Translations under genes and position numbers: made by a program
Notes under the pieces: model-generated
The model's database searches: none
What the model was told of the DNA's origin: nothing
What the model saw: the letters and a program-made list of their open reading frames with translations, nothing else
Part shown: positions 33,684-44,369 of the stretch, piece by piece
Layout of the letters: each line of letters begins with the position of its first letter
How positions within the stretch are numbered: the first letter of the stretch is position 1
DNA from: an uncultured Bacteroidales bacterium
GTDB lineage: Bacteria; Bacteroidota; Bacteroidia; Bacteroidales; Muribaculaceae
Direction of reading: 5' to 3'
Assembly: GCA_902776435.1 (NCBI GenBank)
Contig: CACYQB010000013.1
Location: 1-64,000, forward strand
Length of the DNA: 64,000 nucleotides

Positions 33684-34868
33684 ATGGCAAGATATAATTT
33701 CGACCAATGCATTGATCGCCATGGCACGCAATGCAAGAAGATTGAAGTGCTCAAGCAGGATTATGGACGTGATGACCTCTTACCCTTGTGGATTGCTGAC
33801 ATGGACTTTGCCGTGTGCCCCGAGATTACCGAGGCACTGGTGCACCGCCTGGGCGACCACCCGATTTACGGCTACACCTGCCTCTATGACGGCTACTGGC
33901 AGTCCATCATTGACTGGCAGCGTGAGCGCAACGGCTTCGAATTCACACAGGACGAGGTGACCTTTGTCGCCGGCATCGTGACAGGCTTCGGCCTAGCCGT
34001 CAATTTCTTCACCCGCCCGGGTGACAAGATCATCATCCAGCAGCCCGTCTATTATCCCTTCAAGGACGTCATCGAGGGCAATGGCCGCATTTGCATCAAC
34101 AACGCGTTGCTCCCCTCCCCCGACGGTCTCTACAGCATGAACCTTGAGGAACTGGAACGCCTCATGCGGGAGGAAAAGCCCACGATGATGGTCGTGTGCA
34201 ATCCCCACAACCCCGGTGGTATCACTTGGGAACCCGACATCTTGCGTAAAGTGGCAAGAATGGCACGTGAGAATGGCGTGATTGTCTTCTCGGACGAAAT
34301 CTTCGGCGACCTGACACTTTTCGGCCACCGCCACACGCCCATGGCTACGGTGAGCGAGGACGCTGCCGCCGTGACCGTGACTTGCGGCGCACCGAGCAAA
34401 ACTTTTAATATCGCCGGTCTCAAGAGTTCATGGTGTGTGGTCAAGAACCCCGAGTTGAGGGAACCGTTCTTCAAGTGGATTGAGATTAACGAACTGTGCA
34501 ACGCCAACCTCGTTTCCATCATCGCCACCGAAGCGGCCTACCGCCATGGCGGTCCCTGGCTCGAGGAGTGCCTGCACTACATCGAGGGCAATGTGGAACT
34601 GGTGCAGCAGTATTGCCACGAGCACATCCCCGGCATCGTCGCCGTCAAGCCCCAAGCAGGTTTCCTGCTATGGCTCGATTGCACAGGACTGGGGCTGAGC
34701 CATGACGAAGTAGTCACCCTATTCCGCGACAAAGCGGGATTGGCGATGAACGAGGGCTCCATGTTTGGCGAAGCAGGCAAGTGCCACATGCGTTTCAACA
34801 TGGGCAGTCCCCGCAGCGTCATCCATCAAGCCATGCGCCAACTCGAAGCGGCCGTCAAGTCCCTATAA
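33684..34868 (+). CDS. MalY/PatB-type PLP-dependent aminotransferase / C-S lyase
   Basis: The ATG at 33684 gives MARYNFDQCIDRHGTQCKK; an upstream TTG at 33672 is unlikely. The 394-residue protein has the subgroup signature WIADMDFAVCPE near the start, the fold-type I motif NPHNPGG, SDEIFGDL and the PLP lysine in GAPSKTFNIAGLKSS. MalY/PatB enzymes are usually cystathionine beta-lyase-like C-S lyases; some act as aminotransferases. Its proximity to dapF might hint at diaminopimelate metabolism, but the sequence is not DapL-like. It is a single-gene unit with its own promoter and a strong terminator. Confidence 0.87.
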   Translation: MARYNFDQCIDRHGTQCKKIEVLKQDYGRDDLLPLWIADMDFAVCPEITEALVHRLGDHPIYGYTCLYDGYWQSIIDWQRERNGFEFTQDEVTFVAGIVTGFGLAVNFFTRPGDKIIIQQPVYYPFKDVIEGNGRICINNALLPSPDGLYSMNLEELERLMREEKPTMMVVCNPHNPGGITWEPDILRKVARMARENGVIVFSDEIFGDLTLFGHRHTPMATVSEDAAAVTVTCGAPSKTFNIAGLKSSWCVVKNPELREPFFKWIEINELCNANLVSIIATEAAYRHGGPWLEECLHYIEGNVELVQQYCHEHIPGIVAVKPQAGFLLWLDCTGLGLSHDEVVTLFRDKAGLAMNEGSMFGEAGKCHMRFNMGSPRSVIHQAMRQLEAAVKSL

Positions 34869-34891
34869 GCTTGCATCCGCCAAACACAAAA

Positions 34892-34929
34892 ACAATAAAA
34901 GGATGAGTTATTGCTCATCCTTTTATTGT
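34892..34929. terminator. Bidirectional terminator between convergent genes
   Basis: ACAATAAAAGGATGAG (34892-34907) pairs perfectly with CTCATCCTTTTATTGT (34914-34929), giving a 16-bp stem with a 6-base loop and A/T-rich flanks on both sides. It serves the aminotransferase gene (+) and the secreted-protein gene (-). Confidence 0.85.
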
Positions 34930-34946
34930 TTACTGTAAGAAAGGTA

Positions 34947-35804
34947 TTACTTCACGAGTACCTTCTTGCCATTGTGGATGTAGATGCCAGCGGGCAGATT
35001 GTTGGCATTCATCTTCTGGCCCATCAGATTGTAGTAAGCGCCATCAGCGGTAGCGGCATTCACCTCATTCAGGCTGGTTGAGTGCTCGCTGTAGCAGAAG
35101 TCAATCTTGGTAACAGGGAGTTCCACATTGGTGCCGCAACCCAGCATTGCAGTTGCATCGGGGAAGTCCGGACCTTCGGCATAAGCCTCAAAGCCAGTCC
35201 AGTTGTTGGTGTAAACCATACCCTTGCCACGGATGCCAGTGGTGTAGAAGGGTGCATAGTCTGAGCCGATTGTGCAGTTGTCATCGTCGAGAGCATCAAA
35301 CACAATGGTCATCAGCAGGCTCTTGCCAGTAGTAACAGCAAAGGGCATGTCTGTCAGGTCGAACACCACCTCGTTGTCCTCATACATGAAATCGTACATG
35401 TCATAGGTCACTTCGTATTCAGTAACCAGGTTGTCAAATGTGAAGAATTGCTTCACGCCCTCGACAACGGCAAAGGCCGTCTCGTCAATCTCCTGGAGAT
35501 AAAGCTTCACGGTGCGGGTAATCTCCTCAAACGCGCCACCGTTGGTGAACTTGAATGAGATGCCAGTCACCATAGCATCCTTTTTGCCCTGCATGTCAGC
35601 CAGTTCGTCGGCAGTGTAAATCAGCTGGGCGCCCGTATGGGCCAGATAGAAGTTGGTCGGCGCCATGTCAAAGTATGAGCCATTGTAAATCACGTCGGCA
35701 TTCTCATAATCGCCAACATACAACGTGCGGCTTACCGTGTGATCGGCTTGAGCATTAAAAGTCATTGCAGCGATTGCTGCGAGAATCAAGTAAAATTTCT
35801 TCAT
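34947..35804 (-). CDS. Secreted protein with type IX-like C-terminal tail
   Basis: This 285-residue protein has a signal peptide (MKKFYLILAAIAAMTFNAQA), a beta-rich body (TYDMYDFMYEDNEVVFDLTDMP) and a C-terminal tail (AYYNLMGQKMNANNLPAGIY, then IHNGKKVLVK). Such tails, with YNLxGQ and GIYIxNGKKVxVK, are common on exported Muribaculaceae/Prevotella proteins and resemble type A sorting tails of the type IX system. The body is not a family I recognise, although its repeated Phe/Tyr strands suggest a jelly-roll or Ig-like fold. It is a single gene with its own promoter box (35908-35915). Confidence 0.78.
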   Translation of the reverse strand: MKKFYLILAAIAAMTFNAQADHTVSRTLYVGDYENADVIYNGSYFDMAPTNFYLAHTGAQLIYTADELADMQGKKDAMVTGISFKFTNGGAFEEITRTVKLYLQEIDETAFAVVEGVKQFFTFDNLVTEYEVTYDMYDFMYEDNEVVFDLTDMPFAVTTGKSLLMTIVFDALDDDNCTIGSDYAPFYTTGIRGKGMVYTNNWTGFEAYAEGPDFPDATAMLGCGTNVELPVTKIDFCYSEHSTSLNEVNAATADGAYYNLMGQKMNANNLPAGIYIHNGKKVLVK

Positions 35805-35907
35805 TTCATTAAAATTTATTAGGTTAATAAAAACTATTTAATAGCGTATCCGCTTCTCATGAGTCACATAAACTTGCATTATAGCCCAATAATCATCAAC
35901 ATTGGCG

Positions 35908-35915
35908 CAAATATA
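35908..35915 (-). promoter_or_regulatory. -7 promoter box of the secreted-protein gene
   Basis: The minus strand reads TATATTTG followed by CG, about 104 bases before the ATG at 35804. No clear -33 TTTG. Confidence 0.45.
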
Positions 35916-36005
35916 CTAACATTTTCACATATAATAATGATTTCATGTAGAAAATTTGCCATGTGTTTTCAAACAGAGAGTTTCCTGTTTTTAGCGTTTT
36001 TTCAT

Positions 36006-36013
36006 TATATTTG
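36006..36013 (+). promoter_or_regulatory. -7 promoter box of the antiporter gene
   Basis: TATATTTG followed by CA, 40 bases before the ATG at 36053. It argues against starting the protein further upstream. Confidence 0.6.
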
Positions 36014-36052
36014 CACCTCAGAACAAATCTTATTCTTTCAGAACCGATATAT

Positions 36053-37507
36053 ATGACCGTCCGCAAACTCCCACATCCGCTCATTTCCTGCATCCCACTG
36101 GCCGTGCTCATTGGCCTATTGGCGATAGTGATCACCCTGTTCGGCAGCGACTCGCTGAGCGGAGGCAGCCAGGTAGCCCTGATCATGGGCATGGCTGTGT
36201 GCATATTCATCTCGATGACATTTTACCATGTGCCTTGGAAAGAATTTGAACAGCAGATGAACAAGACAATGGGCGGCATTTTCATCACGTTGCTCATCCT
36301 GTTGTCGGTCGGCATGTTGTCGGGTTCATGGATGGTGAGCGGTGTCGTCCCCACGCTCATCTACTACGGCGTGCAAATGCTATCCCCAAAGTTTTTCCTC
36401 ATCAGCGCTTGTGCCATCTGCGCACTGGTATCGTTGCTCTCCGGTAGTTCCTGGACAACGATTGCCACCATCGGCGTTGCCCTGTTGGGAATCGGCCAGG
36501 CATTAGGTATTGCTGATGCCTGGACTGCCGGTGCCATCATATCCGGTGCCTACTTCGGCGACAAGATGTCTCCTCTGAGCGACACGACCATCCTGGCCTC
36601 CTCGGCCGTGAGGGTGGACATCTTCAAGCACATCCGCTACATGATGCATACCACAGTGCCCACCATCACAATCACGCTGATCATCTTTCTGATAGCAGGC
36701 TTCGGGCATGGAGCAGCAAGCGGAGGTATTCATGTCGAGGAATTTACCCACGGCCTTTCAGCAACATTCAATATTTTACCATGGACCCTTCTGGTGCCTG
36801 TTTTCACGGGCATCCTCATCGCCAAGCGTGTGCCGTCGGTCATCGTGCTGTTTGCCTCGTCGGTCATGGCGGGCATTATGGCATTGGTGCTGCAGCCTCA
36901 TCTGCTGACAGAAATTGCCGCCGATACTTCACTCTCAACGGCTGGCGCCCTCACTAAGGGCCTTGCCATCACCTACTACGGCTCCACAGCCATCGACACG
37001 GGCAGCAGCGCCCTGAACGACCTGGTTTCTACGGGAGGTATGGCAGGCATGCTCAACACCATCTGGCTCATTATCTGCGCTATGTGCTTCGGCGCCGCCA
37101 TGGTGGCAAGCGGCATGATTCACAGCATCACAGGCGTCATTCTCAGGTGGGTCCGCACCCGCTTCAGCCTCGTTTCTTCAACGGTGGTGACTGGCCTACT
37201 CATGAATATTGCCACGGGAGACCAGTTCATCAGCATCGTCCTGTCGGCCGACATGTTCCGTGAAGTCTATGACCGTGAAGGGTTCGAACCACGCTTGCTG
37301 AGCCGTACTACCGAGGATGCCGTCACGGTGACCTCGGTCCTCGTGCCCTGGAATACCTGCGGCATGACGCAAGCCACAGTCCTCGGCGTGCCCACCATGG
37401 TTTATCTCCCCTATTGCTTCTTCAACTACCTGAGCCCGCTGATGACCATGTTCATTGCTGCCATCGGCTGGAAAATCACCCGACGACAAAAAGAGGAAAC
37501 CGCCTAG
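36053..37507 (+). CDS. NhaC-family Na+/H+ antiporter
   Basis: From the ATG at 36053 (MTVRKLPHPLISCIPL) the product has 484 residues and about 11-12 membrane helices. Recognisable NhaC segments include SGSSWTTIATIG, GAIISGAYFGDKMSPLSDTT and TGDQFISIVLSADMFREVYD. NhaC-type carriers exchange Na+ for H+ at the inner membrane; some exchange organic anions instead. The gene stands alone with its own promoter and runs toward the M1 aminopeptidase on the other strand. No substrate can be set from sequence. Confidence 0.88.
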   Translation: MTVRKLPHPLISCIPLAVLIGLLAIVITLFGSDSLSGGSQVALIMGMAVCIFISMTFYHVPWKEFEQQMNKTMGGIFITLLILLSVGMLSGSWMVSGVVPTLIYYGVQMLSPKFFLISACAICALVSLLSGSSWTTIATIGVALLGIGQALGIADAWTAGAIISGAYFGDKMSPLSDTTILASSAVRVDIFKHIRYMMHTTVPTITITLIIFLIAGFGHGAASGGIHVEEFTHGLSATFNILPWTLLVPVFTGILIAKRVPSVIVLFASSVMAGIMALVLQPHLLTEIAADTSLSTAGALTKGLAITYYGSTAIDTGSSALNDLVSTGGMAGMLNTIWLIICAMCFGAAMVASGMIHSITGVILRWVRTRFSLVSSTVVTGLLMNIATGDQFISIVLSADMFREVYDREGFEPRLLSRTTEDAVTVTSVLVPWNTCGMTQATVLGVPTMVYLPYCFFNYLSPLMTMFIAAIGWKITRRQKEETA

Positions 37508-37561
37508 TTCTTAGAGGGATTAGCACCTAGACCATTGCGAAATACTGCCTCTTGGGTTAGG

Positions 37562-40018
37562 TTACCGCTTTAACAACCAGTAGGCATTCTCGTTGACCTT
37601 GTTCATCAAGGCCGGCATGAGTGACGTGTGCCCGTTGATCCAGGTCTGAACAATTTCACGAGCCTCGTTGCTGCGATGTCCGCCCAACAGGCTGGAGAGC
37701 CAGTAGCCCGGGAAGAAAATGTCGCCCGTCCGCTGAATTTCCTCAATAGCGTCAAGGCCAGGCTCTAAATACCTGTTGCTAAAGGGTTCACGCGTGGGGT
37801 CATTAAGCAAGGCAAGCATCGTGCGGGCCCAAGGCTCCACCCTGCGGTTTTCGACCTTCAGCAGTGCCTCAAACAACTGCTGCTGAACTGCCTCCTCAGG
37901 GTCACAAGCACGAGAAACAAAATCAAATTCGTTTCGCTCGTCATCGGTCTTGAGCCGCGTGCGCTGGGTATCAAGAATCTGCTGCCAGTTGTCGGGACGC
38001 ATGAGGGCCAGATGATAGGCCATGCGTGTATAGTCGCGCTGGTTAAGCAACGGGGAACCTTGATTCTGCCAGATGTCATATAGCCACTCCACAACCATGG
38101 GAGAAACGGCCGTCGTTCCCAAGTGACGCAGGAGTGTCTGGCGAACCGACTGCAAGCCGTGGCTTTGCGCCATCTCCAATAAACGTTGTTCCAGCGAAGG
38201 TCGCTGGGAATCCTCTATACGAGAGCAAAGGGCCGCGATGTCACTGCAAACCGTCGAGGCAATCAGTTCGTTAGTCTCTTGTCCCAAGATAGTAAGCAGG
38301 GTTTCAAGCAACGCATCGGCACAGATATTGCCCAAGTGGTAATTCTCGTATAGATTCATAACAGCAGCATAGCGGCATTTCTCATCGGAAAGGAACACGG
38401 CAACCCTCGACAGCACCGAGAGCGCCTGCTCACTCATGGCAAACCGACCGTAGCCATCCCCTCCGAAATTCAGAATCGGCACCGCATCCTCAGGGACATC
38501 AATTGCAACCGTCCTATCATACATATAAACATCATCGCTGCCCGTTAACCTGCCATCAACCAGATAACCGACTTCAAACGCCTGTTTCCATGCCAGGCCT
38601 CTCGAATAAGGATCCTGCTGCGTAATCAGCAAGCTGCCATTCTCCTCACGTTCACAGGTAACAGTGGGCAAGCCTTTCTGCTTAACCCAGACGTCGCTGA
38701 AGGAACGGGCGCTATGCTCCGGAGCGTATTTGTCAAGTTCGGCAATCAGGTCATCCCACGTGGCATTGCCGTAAGCATACTTCAGCAGGTAACTCCTCAA
38801 GCCTTCCCTCAGGTCAATATAGCCCTTTTCCTGCTCAAGCTTTCTCATCATGATGGGCGCCTTGTGATAAATGATGTTGCCATAGAGCAAACCAGCCTGA
38901 TTGAGGTTGTCAAGAGGTTGCTGAATGGGGTGCGTGCCCTCAGTTCGGTCGGTGTTCAGTGCAAGGGGGTAATGCGTCTTGATAAAAGCCAGGTCATGGT
39001 TCACATCAGGAAACTGCTGACGTGAAATCTTGTCAGCCATGAAATTAGCAAAAACTTCCTTGGTCCACACGTCATCAAACCAACGCATAGTCACCAGGTC
39101 ACCGAACCACATGTGAGCAGTCTCGTGGGCAATCAAGTTGAGGCGCGTCATTTCCTCGTCGGGAGTCGGGTTAGCACCCAGGAAAATCTCATGGTCAGTG
39201 AACTGGATGCAGCCAGGGTGTTCCATACCTCCGAACTGATAGCCTGGCAACACGACAAAACCGTAATGCTCAAAAGGGTATTTCAGCCCAGTGTAACCTT
39301 CCATCCAACGCAACGACAAGGCCACCTGGTCAAACACGATGGGCAACTGTGCCACCTTATCAGGGTCCGTCTCGCGGTAAAGGCCTGTCAACGTGTAATC
39401 ACCACGTGTAACGGTCTGCACCTGAAACTTACCTGCAGTAAACGAGAAAAGGTAAGTCGGGATAGGCTTCTCAGTATTGTTGCTGATGCTCACCCACCCT
39501 GCAGGCAACTCAAGTTCCAAATTAAACGTCGCCTTCAAGTCGGGCTGGTCGAAACAAGGGAAAGCGCTGCGGGCATGGTCCGGCACAAACAACGTGTACA
39601 TGTAGTCCTCGTGACGGTTCAGGGCCTGGTCACCGCTATAACCGCCTATCAGGACCTTATTCTCACCCAGTTTCAGATATCGCTGTGAGATGATAATGTG
39701 CTCGTTACGCAACTCTGTCTTGACATGTTTGCCATTGACCATGATGCTGCCATCCAGTTGGTCGGCATCTCCCTGAAAATCGATTTGCAGGTCCTCATCA
39801 CCCCTCCACAGGAAACGCAAAGTCTCAAAGAAACTGACAGGCTCTTGCTTGCTGTCGGGTACCGTGAACGTGAGTGAATAACTAATGCCCGAGAGATTTT
39901 TCGAACGGTACTGGGCCAAAGCACGCGACACACCCTTCTCGACAGTGACAGCCTGCAGATTCAGGCTCAACAATGCCAGCATCACCGCGGCTAACAAATA
40001 TTGGAAATAAATCTTCAT
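37562..40018 (-). CDS. M1-family (ERAP/aminopeptidase N-type) zinc aminopeptidase
   Basis: This 818-residue protein has a signal peptide (MKIYFQYLLAAVMLALLSLNLQA), an N-terminal beta domain, and a thermolysin-like catalytic domain with HETAH (His298, Glu299, His302) and zinc ligand Glu321 in WTKEVFANF. The exopeptidase motif is the variant GGMEHPG in place of GAMEN. A long helical C-terminal domain completes the M1 layout. It should release N-terminal residues from peptides in the periplasm. It is a single gene; a MITE-like repeat (40037-40231) begins 19 bases before its start. Confidence 0.92.
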   Translation of the reverse strand: MKIYFQYLLAAVMLALLSLNLQAVTVEKGVSRALAQYRSKNLSGISYSLTFTVPDSKQEPVSFFETLRFLWRGDEDLQIDFQGDADQLDGSIMVNGKHVKTELRNEHIIISQRYLKLGENKVLIGGYSGDQALNRHEDYMYTLFVPDHARSAFPCFDQPDLKATFNLELELPAGWVSISNNTEKPIPTYLFSFTAGKFQVQTVTRGDYTLTGLYRETDPDKVAQLPIVFDQVALSLRWMEGYTGLKYPFEHYGFVVLPGYQFGGMEHPGCIQFTDHEIFLGANPTPDEEMTRLNLIAHETAHMWFGDLVTMRWFDDVWTKEVFANFMADKISRQQFPDVNHDLAFIKTHYPLALNTDRTEGTHPIQQPLDNLNQAGLLYGNIIYHKAPIMMRKLEQEKGYIDLREGLRSYLLKYAYGNATWDDLIAELDKYAPEHSARSFSDVWVKQKGLPTVTCEREENGSLLITQQDPYSRGLAWKQAFEVGYLVDGRLTGSDDVYMYDRTVAIDVPEDAVPILNFGGDGYGRFAMSEQALSVLSRVAVFLSDEKCRYAAVMNLYENYHLGNICADALLETLLTILGQETNELIASTVCSDIAALCSRIEDSQRPSLEQRLLEMAQSHGLQSVRQTLLRHLGTTAVSPMVVEWLYDIWQNQGSPLLNQRDYTRMAYHLALMRPDNWQQILDTQRTRLKTDDERNEFDFVSRACDPEEAVQQQLFEALLKVENRRVEPWARTMLALLNDPTREPFSNRYLEPGLDAIEEIQRTGDIFFPGYWLSSLLGGHRSNEAREIVQTWINGHTSLMPALMNKVNENAYWLLKR

Positions 40019-40036
40019 TCTAGTTTCGGTAGTTAT

Positions 40037-40231
40037 TAACGTGAGTTTGATGAAAATAAACTACTGATACTCAGCTCCCCCTCTTGGATAAGAGGGGGCT
40101 GGTGGGCGTCGATACCACCACTAAGTTGTCATTGTATCATCAACGCCCCTGCCTTTAGGGCACCCCCTCTAATCTTAGAGGGGGAGTTGCTAACGCACTG
40201 AATATCAGCAAACATTTTTGTCAATTCACGT
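40037..40231. repeat. MITE-like palindromic repeat, copy B
   Basis: The inverted ends are ACGTGAGTTTGATGAAAAT (left) and the complement of TTTTTGTCAATTCACGT (right). Inside are CTGATACTCAG / CTGAATATCAG, a left hairpin CCCCCTCTTGGATAAGAGGGGG and a right hairpin CCCCCTCTAATCTTAGAGGGGG. The centre holds GGGCGTCGATACCACC and ATCATCAACGCCCC, which are also inverted. It is about 195 bases with no coding capacity, and the most regular of three copies. Confidence 0.75.
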
Positions 40232-40334
40232 CCATTAGGATTATACCTTGCGAATTTCGCAAATCTTGACAAACTACGCAAATAATTTCAGATAAAATTG
40301 CCTGTGAACTGCCGAGGGCACTAACTCACTAATG

Positions 40335-40374
40335 AAGAAAATCCCCCGTCAGGCCCTAAGGAACTGACAGGGGA
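40335..40374 (-). terminator. Terminator of the groES-groEL operon
   Basis: On the minus strand CCCCTGTCAG pairs with CTGACGGGGG and is followed by ATTTTCTTC, about 40 bases past the groEL stop. Confidence 0.75.
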
Positions 40375-40412
40375 GAAATATTAAACTTATGAAAAAGAAG
40401 AGTTCCGTTTCA

Positions 40413-42062
<1,650 letters not shown>

Positions 42063-42098
42063 TCAGTTTTCAGTTCTCAGTTTTCAGTAATAAATGAA

Positions 42099-42371
42099 TT
42101 AGTCCATAACGATGGCCAGGATGTCATTCTGACGCATCATGAGCAGTTTCTCGCCGTCGATTTCGATTTCGTTGCCGGCATACTTGCCGTAGAGCACGGT
42201 ATCACCAGGCTTAACGATCATTTCCTCGTCCTTGGTGCCATTGCCTGCTGCACGAACTTTGCCCTTGAGAGGTTTTTCCTTTGCGCTGTCGGGGATGATG
42301 ATTCCGCCAACGACTTCTTCTGCCTTTGCCGGTTCGATGAGAACGCGGTCATTTAATGGTTTAATAGTCAT
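42099..42371 (-). CDS. groS: Co-chaperonin GroES (Hsp10)
   Basis: This 90-residue protein has the GroES fold signature: [19 protein letters not shown], a mobile loop around [18 protein letters not shown], and [18 protein letters not shown]. GroES caps the GroEL ring. It is the first gene of the two-gene operon. I see no CIRCE element in the 165 bases upstream, so control is not of the HrcA/CIRCE kind on this evidence. Confidence 0.97.
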   Translation of the reverse strand: MTIKPLNDRVLIEPAKAEEVVGGIIIPDSAKEKPLKGKVRAAGNGTKDEEMIVKPGDTVLYGKYAGNEIEIDGEKLLMMRQNDILAIVMD

Positions 42372-42509
42372 GATTACTTTAATAATTTAATTATGTTTTA
42401 TAAGTTATTATCAATCCACCAGCAAAACTGCAACGAGTGTGCCAACGGGCAAAAGCCACCTCATGACCGACATTTTGTCACCCCACCCTGCCAATATGGA
42501 CAATGACAA

Positions 42510-42544
42510 CTTGACCACGCCCTGATGAACAGAACGTGGTCAAG
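42510..42544. terminator. Hairpin between groES and the glycan gene set
   Basis: CTTGACCACG (42510-42519) and CGTGGTCAAG (42535-42544) form a perfect 10-bp stem with a 15-base loop. It lies just past the stop of the ThDP enzyme gene (42568), so it may end that operon, though no T-run follows. Confidence 0.45.
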
Positions 42545-42567
42545 CAGTTGATGAGTTACAGCAAGGC

Positions 42568-44310
42568 TTATTTCCTAATGATTTGGCCGATTTTGCTAGT
42601 TAACTTATCGCCCAGCACATTGCGGGCCAGTTGCTTGAGCGACCCAGTGCTATCGGCCAGCGTGGTGCGCAGCAGGCGTATGGCATCACTCTCGTCATCC
42701 GAGTCGGTAAAGACCTCAAACACAACGGGACGGTCCTTGGGTTCTGGACTAAAGAACGTGTCACATGAGGCAAGGAATTCTTCCTTGTTGCCGGCACTCA
42801 AGTACTCAAAGCCAAGGTCCTGGGCATAATGCTTGACCAACTCAGGCGACTTGTTGCCAAAATGGCCTGCTGCTGCCATGAACTTGTCACCATCCTCGCC
42901 AAAACGTGATGCCGGATGGTCACTGTTATGGAACTCGGTGCCACGTCCATTATTGACGAGCATGATACGAACATTGCTGGCCACATGACGGTTGCCCAAC
43001 ACGTTCATGTCGTAGAAGAAGGCCAAGTCACCCACCACAGCAAAGCACAACTTATCAGGACATGCCAGCGAAGCGCCGATGAGCGTTGACACATCACCGT
43101 CGATGCCGAAGCCGCCCACGTTGCAGGCTGTGGTCACGCCCTGCGGCAGGTCGAAGTAACTCCAGCATCGCAGCGAGTTCAAGATGCCCACATGGAAGAT
43201 GGCCCCGTCAGGGATGCGTGTGGCACAGTTCCGTGCTATCCACACATTGGAGAAGGGGAAGTCGGGCAACGCGGCAAGTGCTTGCTGATGATAATTCAGG
43301 CAGGTGTCCAAATAAGCGTGCTGCTTGCCTGTGTTCTGGGAATAATGCTTGAAAAACGTGATTTCCTCCATCTCAAACACATAGGTCAAACGCTTGAAAC
43401 GGTCGCGCAGTTCGCCGTCGGGGTTCACGCGCCACACAACATCGGGCACTAGGTTGTCCATGGAATAGTCTCCACTCACCTCACCGATATGAATCATCAG
43501 ATTGGGACGTATGGGTTCCTTGCCCCAGTTGAACTGGGAAGCCAATAATGCAGGATGGAATTCATAGGCACCATGGTAGCCACTGGTGACATCGCACATG
43601 ACGACCGCATCGTGGCTGGTGCAGAAGGCATCGACAGCTGCAGTCAACTCCTTGCTGAAGGGCTGATGAGCGCCCACAAAAATAGCGATTTTTCCCTGTT
43701 CAGGCAAGGCGGGGAAGTCATCGTGGGGCATGATGCGGCGAATCACCCTTGCCGGTGGCAATTCACGCAGAGAGAAGTCCTGGTTATAACCCGTTTCCAG
43801 ATTGATGTGAACCGGGCCACCGCCATGACGGCGCAGGGCGAGCAACGCTTTATTGGCCTTGATTTCGCAATCCCACTCCTCGTCGGCGTTCCGCACCATA
43901 TTCAGCAAGATAGACTCATGGACTGTGTCGGCCTGCTGCAGGGAGCGGTCTATCACCTGGGGCACAAGATGGCCCACCTTGATGGGATTTTGCGTCGAAG
44001 TGACTGCAAGCACCGGCAATTTTCGGTAATGGGCCTCGGTCAATCCCGAAATATAGTTGCGTGAAGCGGTGGCCCCCGTGCAACTCAACACGACCGGTTC
44101 GCCACTCTGGCTAGCGATGCCACAAGCCAAATAGGCCGCCGAACGCTCGTCAACCGAGGAGAACACCTTGAAGTAAGCGTCATTCTGGACACTCGCCACA
44201 AAGTTGATATTGGTTGTGCCAGGCGATGCTATCACATACCTGATGCCGTGGGCCTTGAGCAGTGCTACAAGAATCTGCACGTTACGCTCTGCTGAATAGA
44301 ATTTATCCAT
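42568..44310 (-). CDS. ThDP-dependent enzyme, MenD / acetolactate-synthase-like
   Basis: This 580-residue protein has the three-part ThDP decarboxylase layout. The N-terminal PYR domain carries the catalytic Glu in VFSSVDERSAAYLACG. The C-terminal PP domain has the cofactor motif GDLAFFYDMNVLGN through VNNGRGTEF. GDLAFFYDMN resembles MenD. It is unlikely to be the menaquinone enzyme, because it ends a run with an SDR, a PP-loop protein and a flippase. I infer a ThDP step making a modified sugar or acyl group for a surface glycan. Spacing to the SDR gene (44370) is 59 bases. Confidence 0.8.
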   Translation of the reverse strand: MDKFYSAERNVQILVALLKAHGIRYVIASPGTTNINFVASVQNDAYFKVFSSVDERSAAYLACGIASQSGEPVVLSCTGATASRNYISGLTEAHYRKLPVLAVTSTQNPIKVGHLVPQVIDRSLQQADTVHESILLNMVRNADEEWDCEIKANKALLALRRHGGGPVHINLETGYNQDFSLRELPPARVIRRIMPHDDFPALPEQGKIAIFVGAHQPFSKELTAAVDAFCTSHDAVVMCDVTSGYHGAYEFHPALLASQFNWGKEPIRPNLMIHIGEVSGDYSMDNLVPDVVWRVNPDGELRDRFKRLTYVFEMEEITFFKHYSQNTGKQHAYLDTCLNYHQQALAALPDFPFSNVWIARNCATRIPDGAIFHVGILNSLRCWSYFDLPQGVTTACNVGGFGIDGDVSTLIGASLACPDKLCFAVVGDLAFFYDMNVLGNRHVASNVRIMLVNNGRGTEFHNSDHPASRFGEDGDKFMAAAGHFGNKSPELVKHYAQDLGFEYLSAGNKEEFLASCDTFFSPEPKDRPVVFEVFTDSDDESDAIRLLRTTLADSTGSLKQLARNVLGDKLTSKIGQIIRK

Positions 44311-44369
44311 ATTGAGTTTTCATTTTGTTCGTTTCATTCATTTCGTTCAGGTGTACACACCCTCATCGT

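Noticed and set aside
37270-37300. GGTTCGAACC-like tRNA T-arm motif
   Set aside because: It lies in the reading frame of the antiporter and no tRNA fold can be built around it.
42372-42509. Possible CIRCE heat-shock operator before groES
   Set aside because: No TTAGCACTC-N9-GAGTGCTAA pattern or close variant is present.
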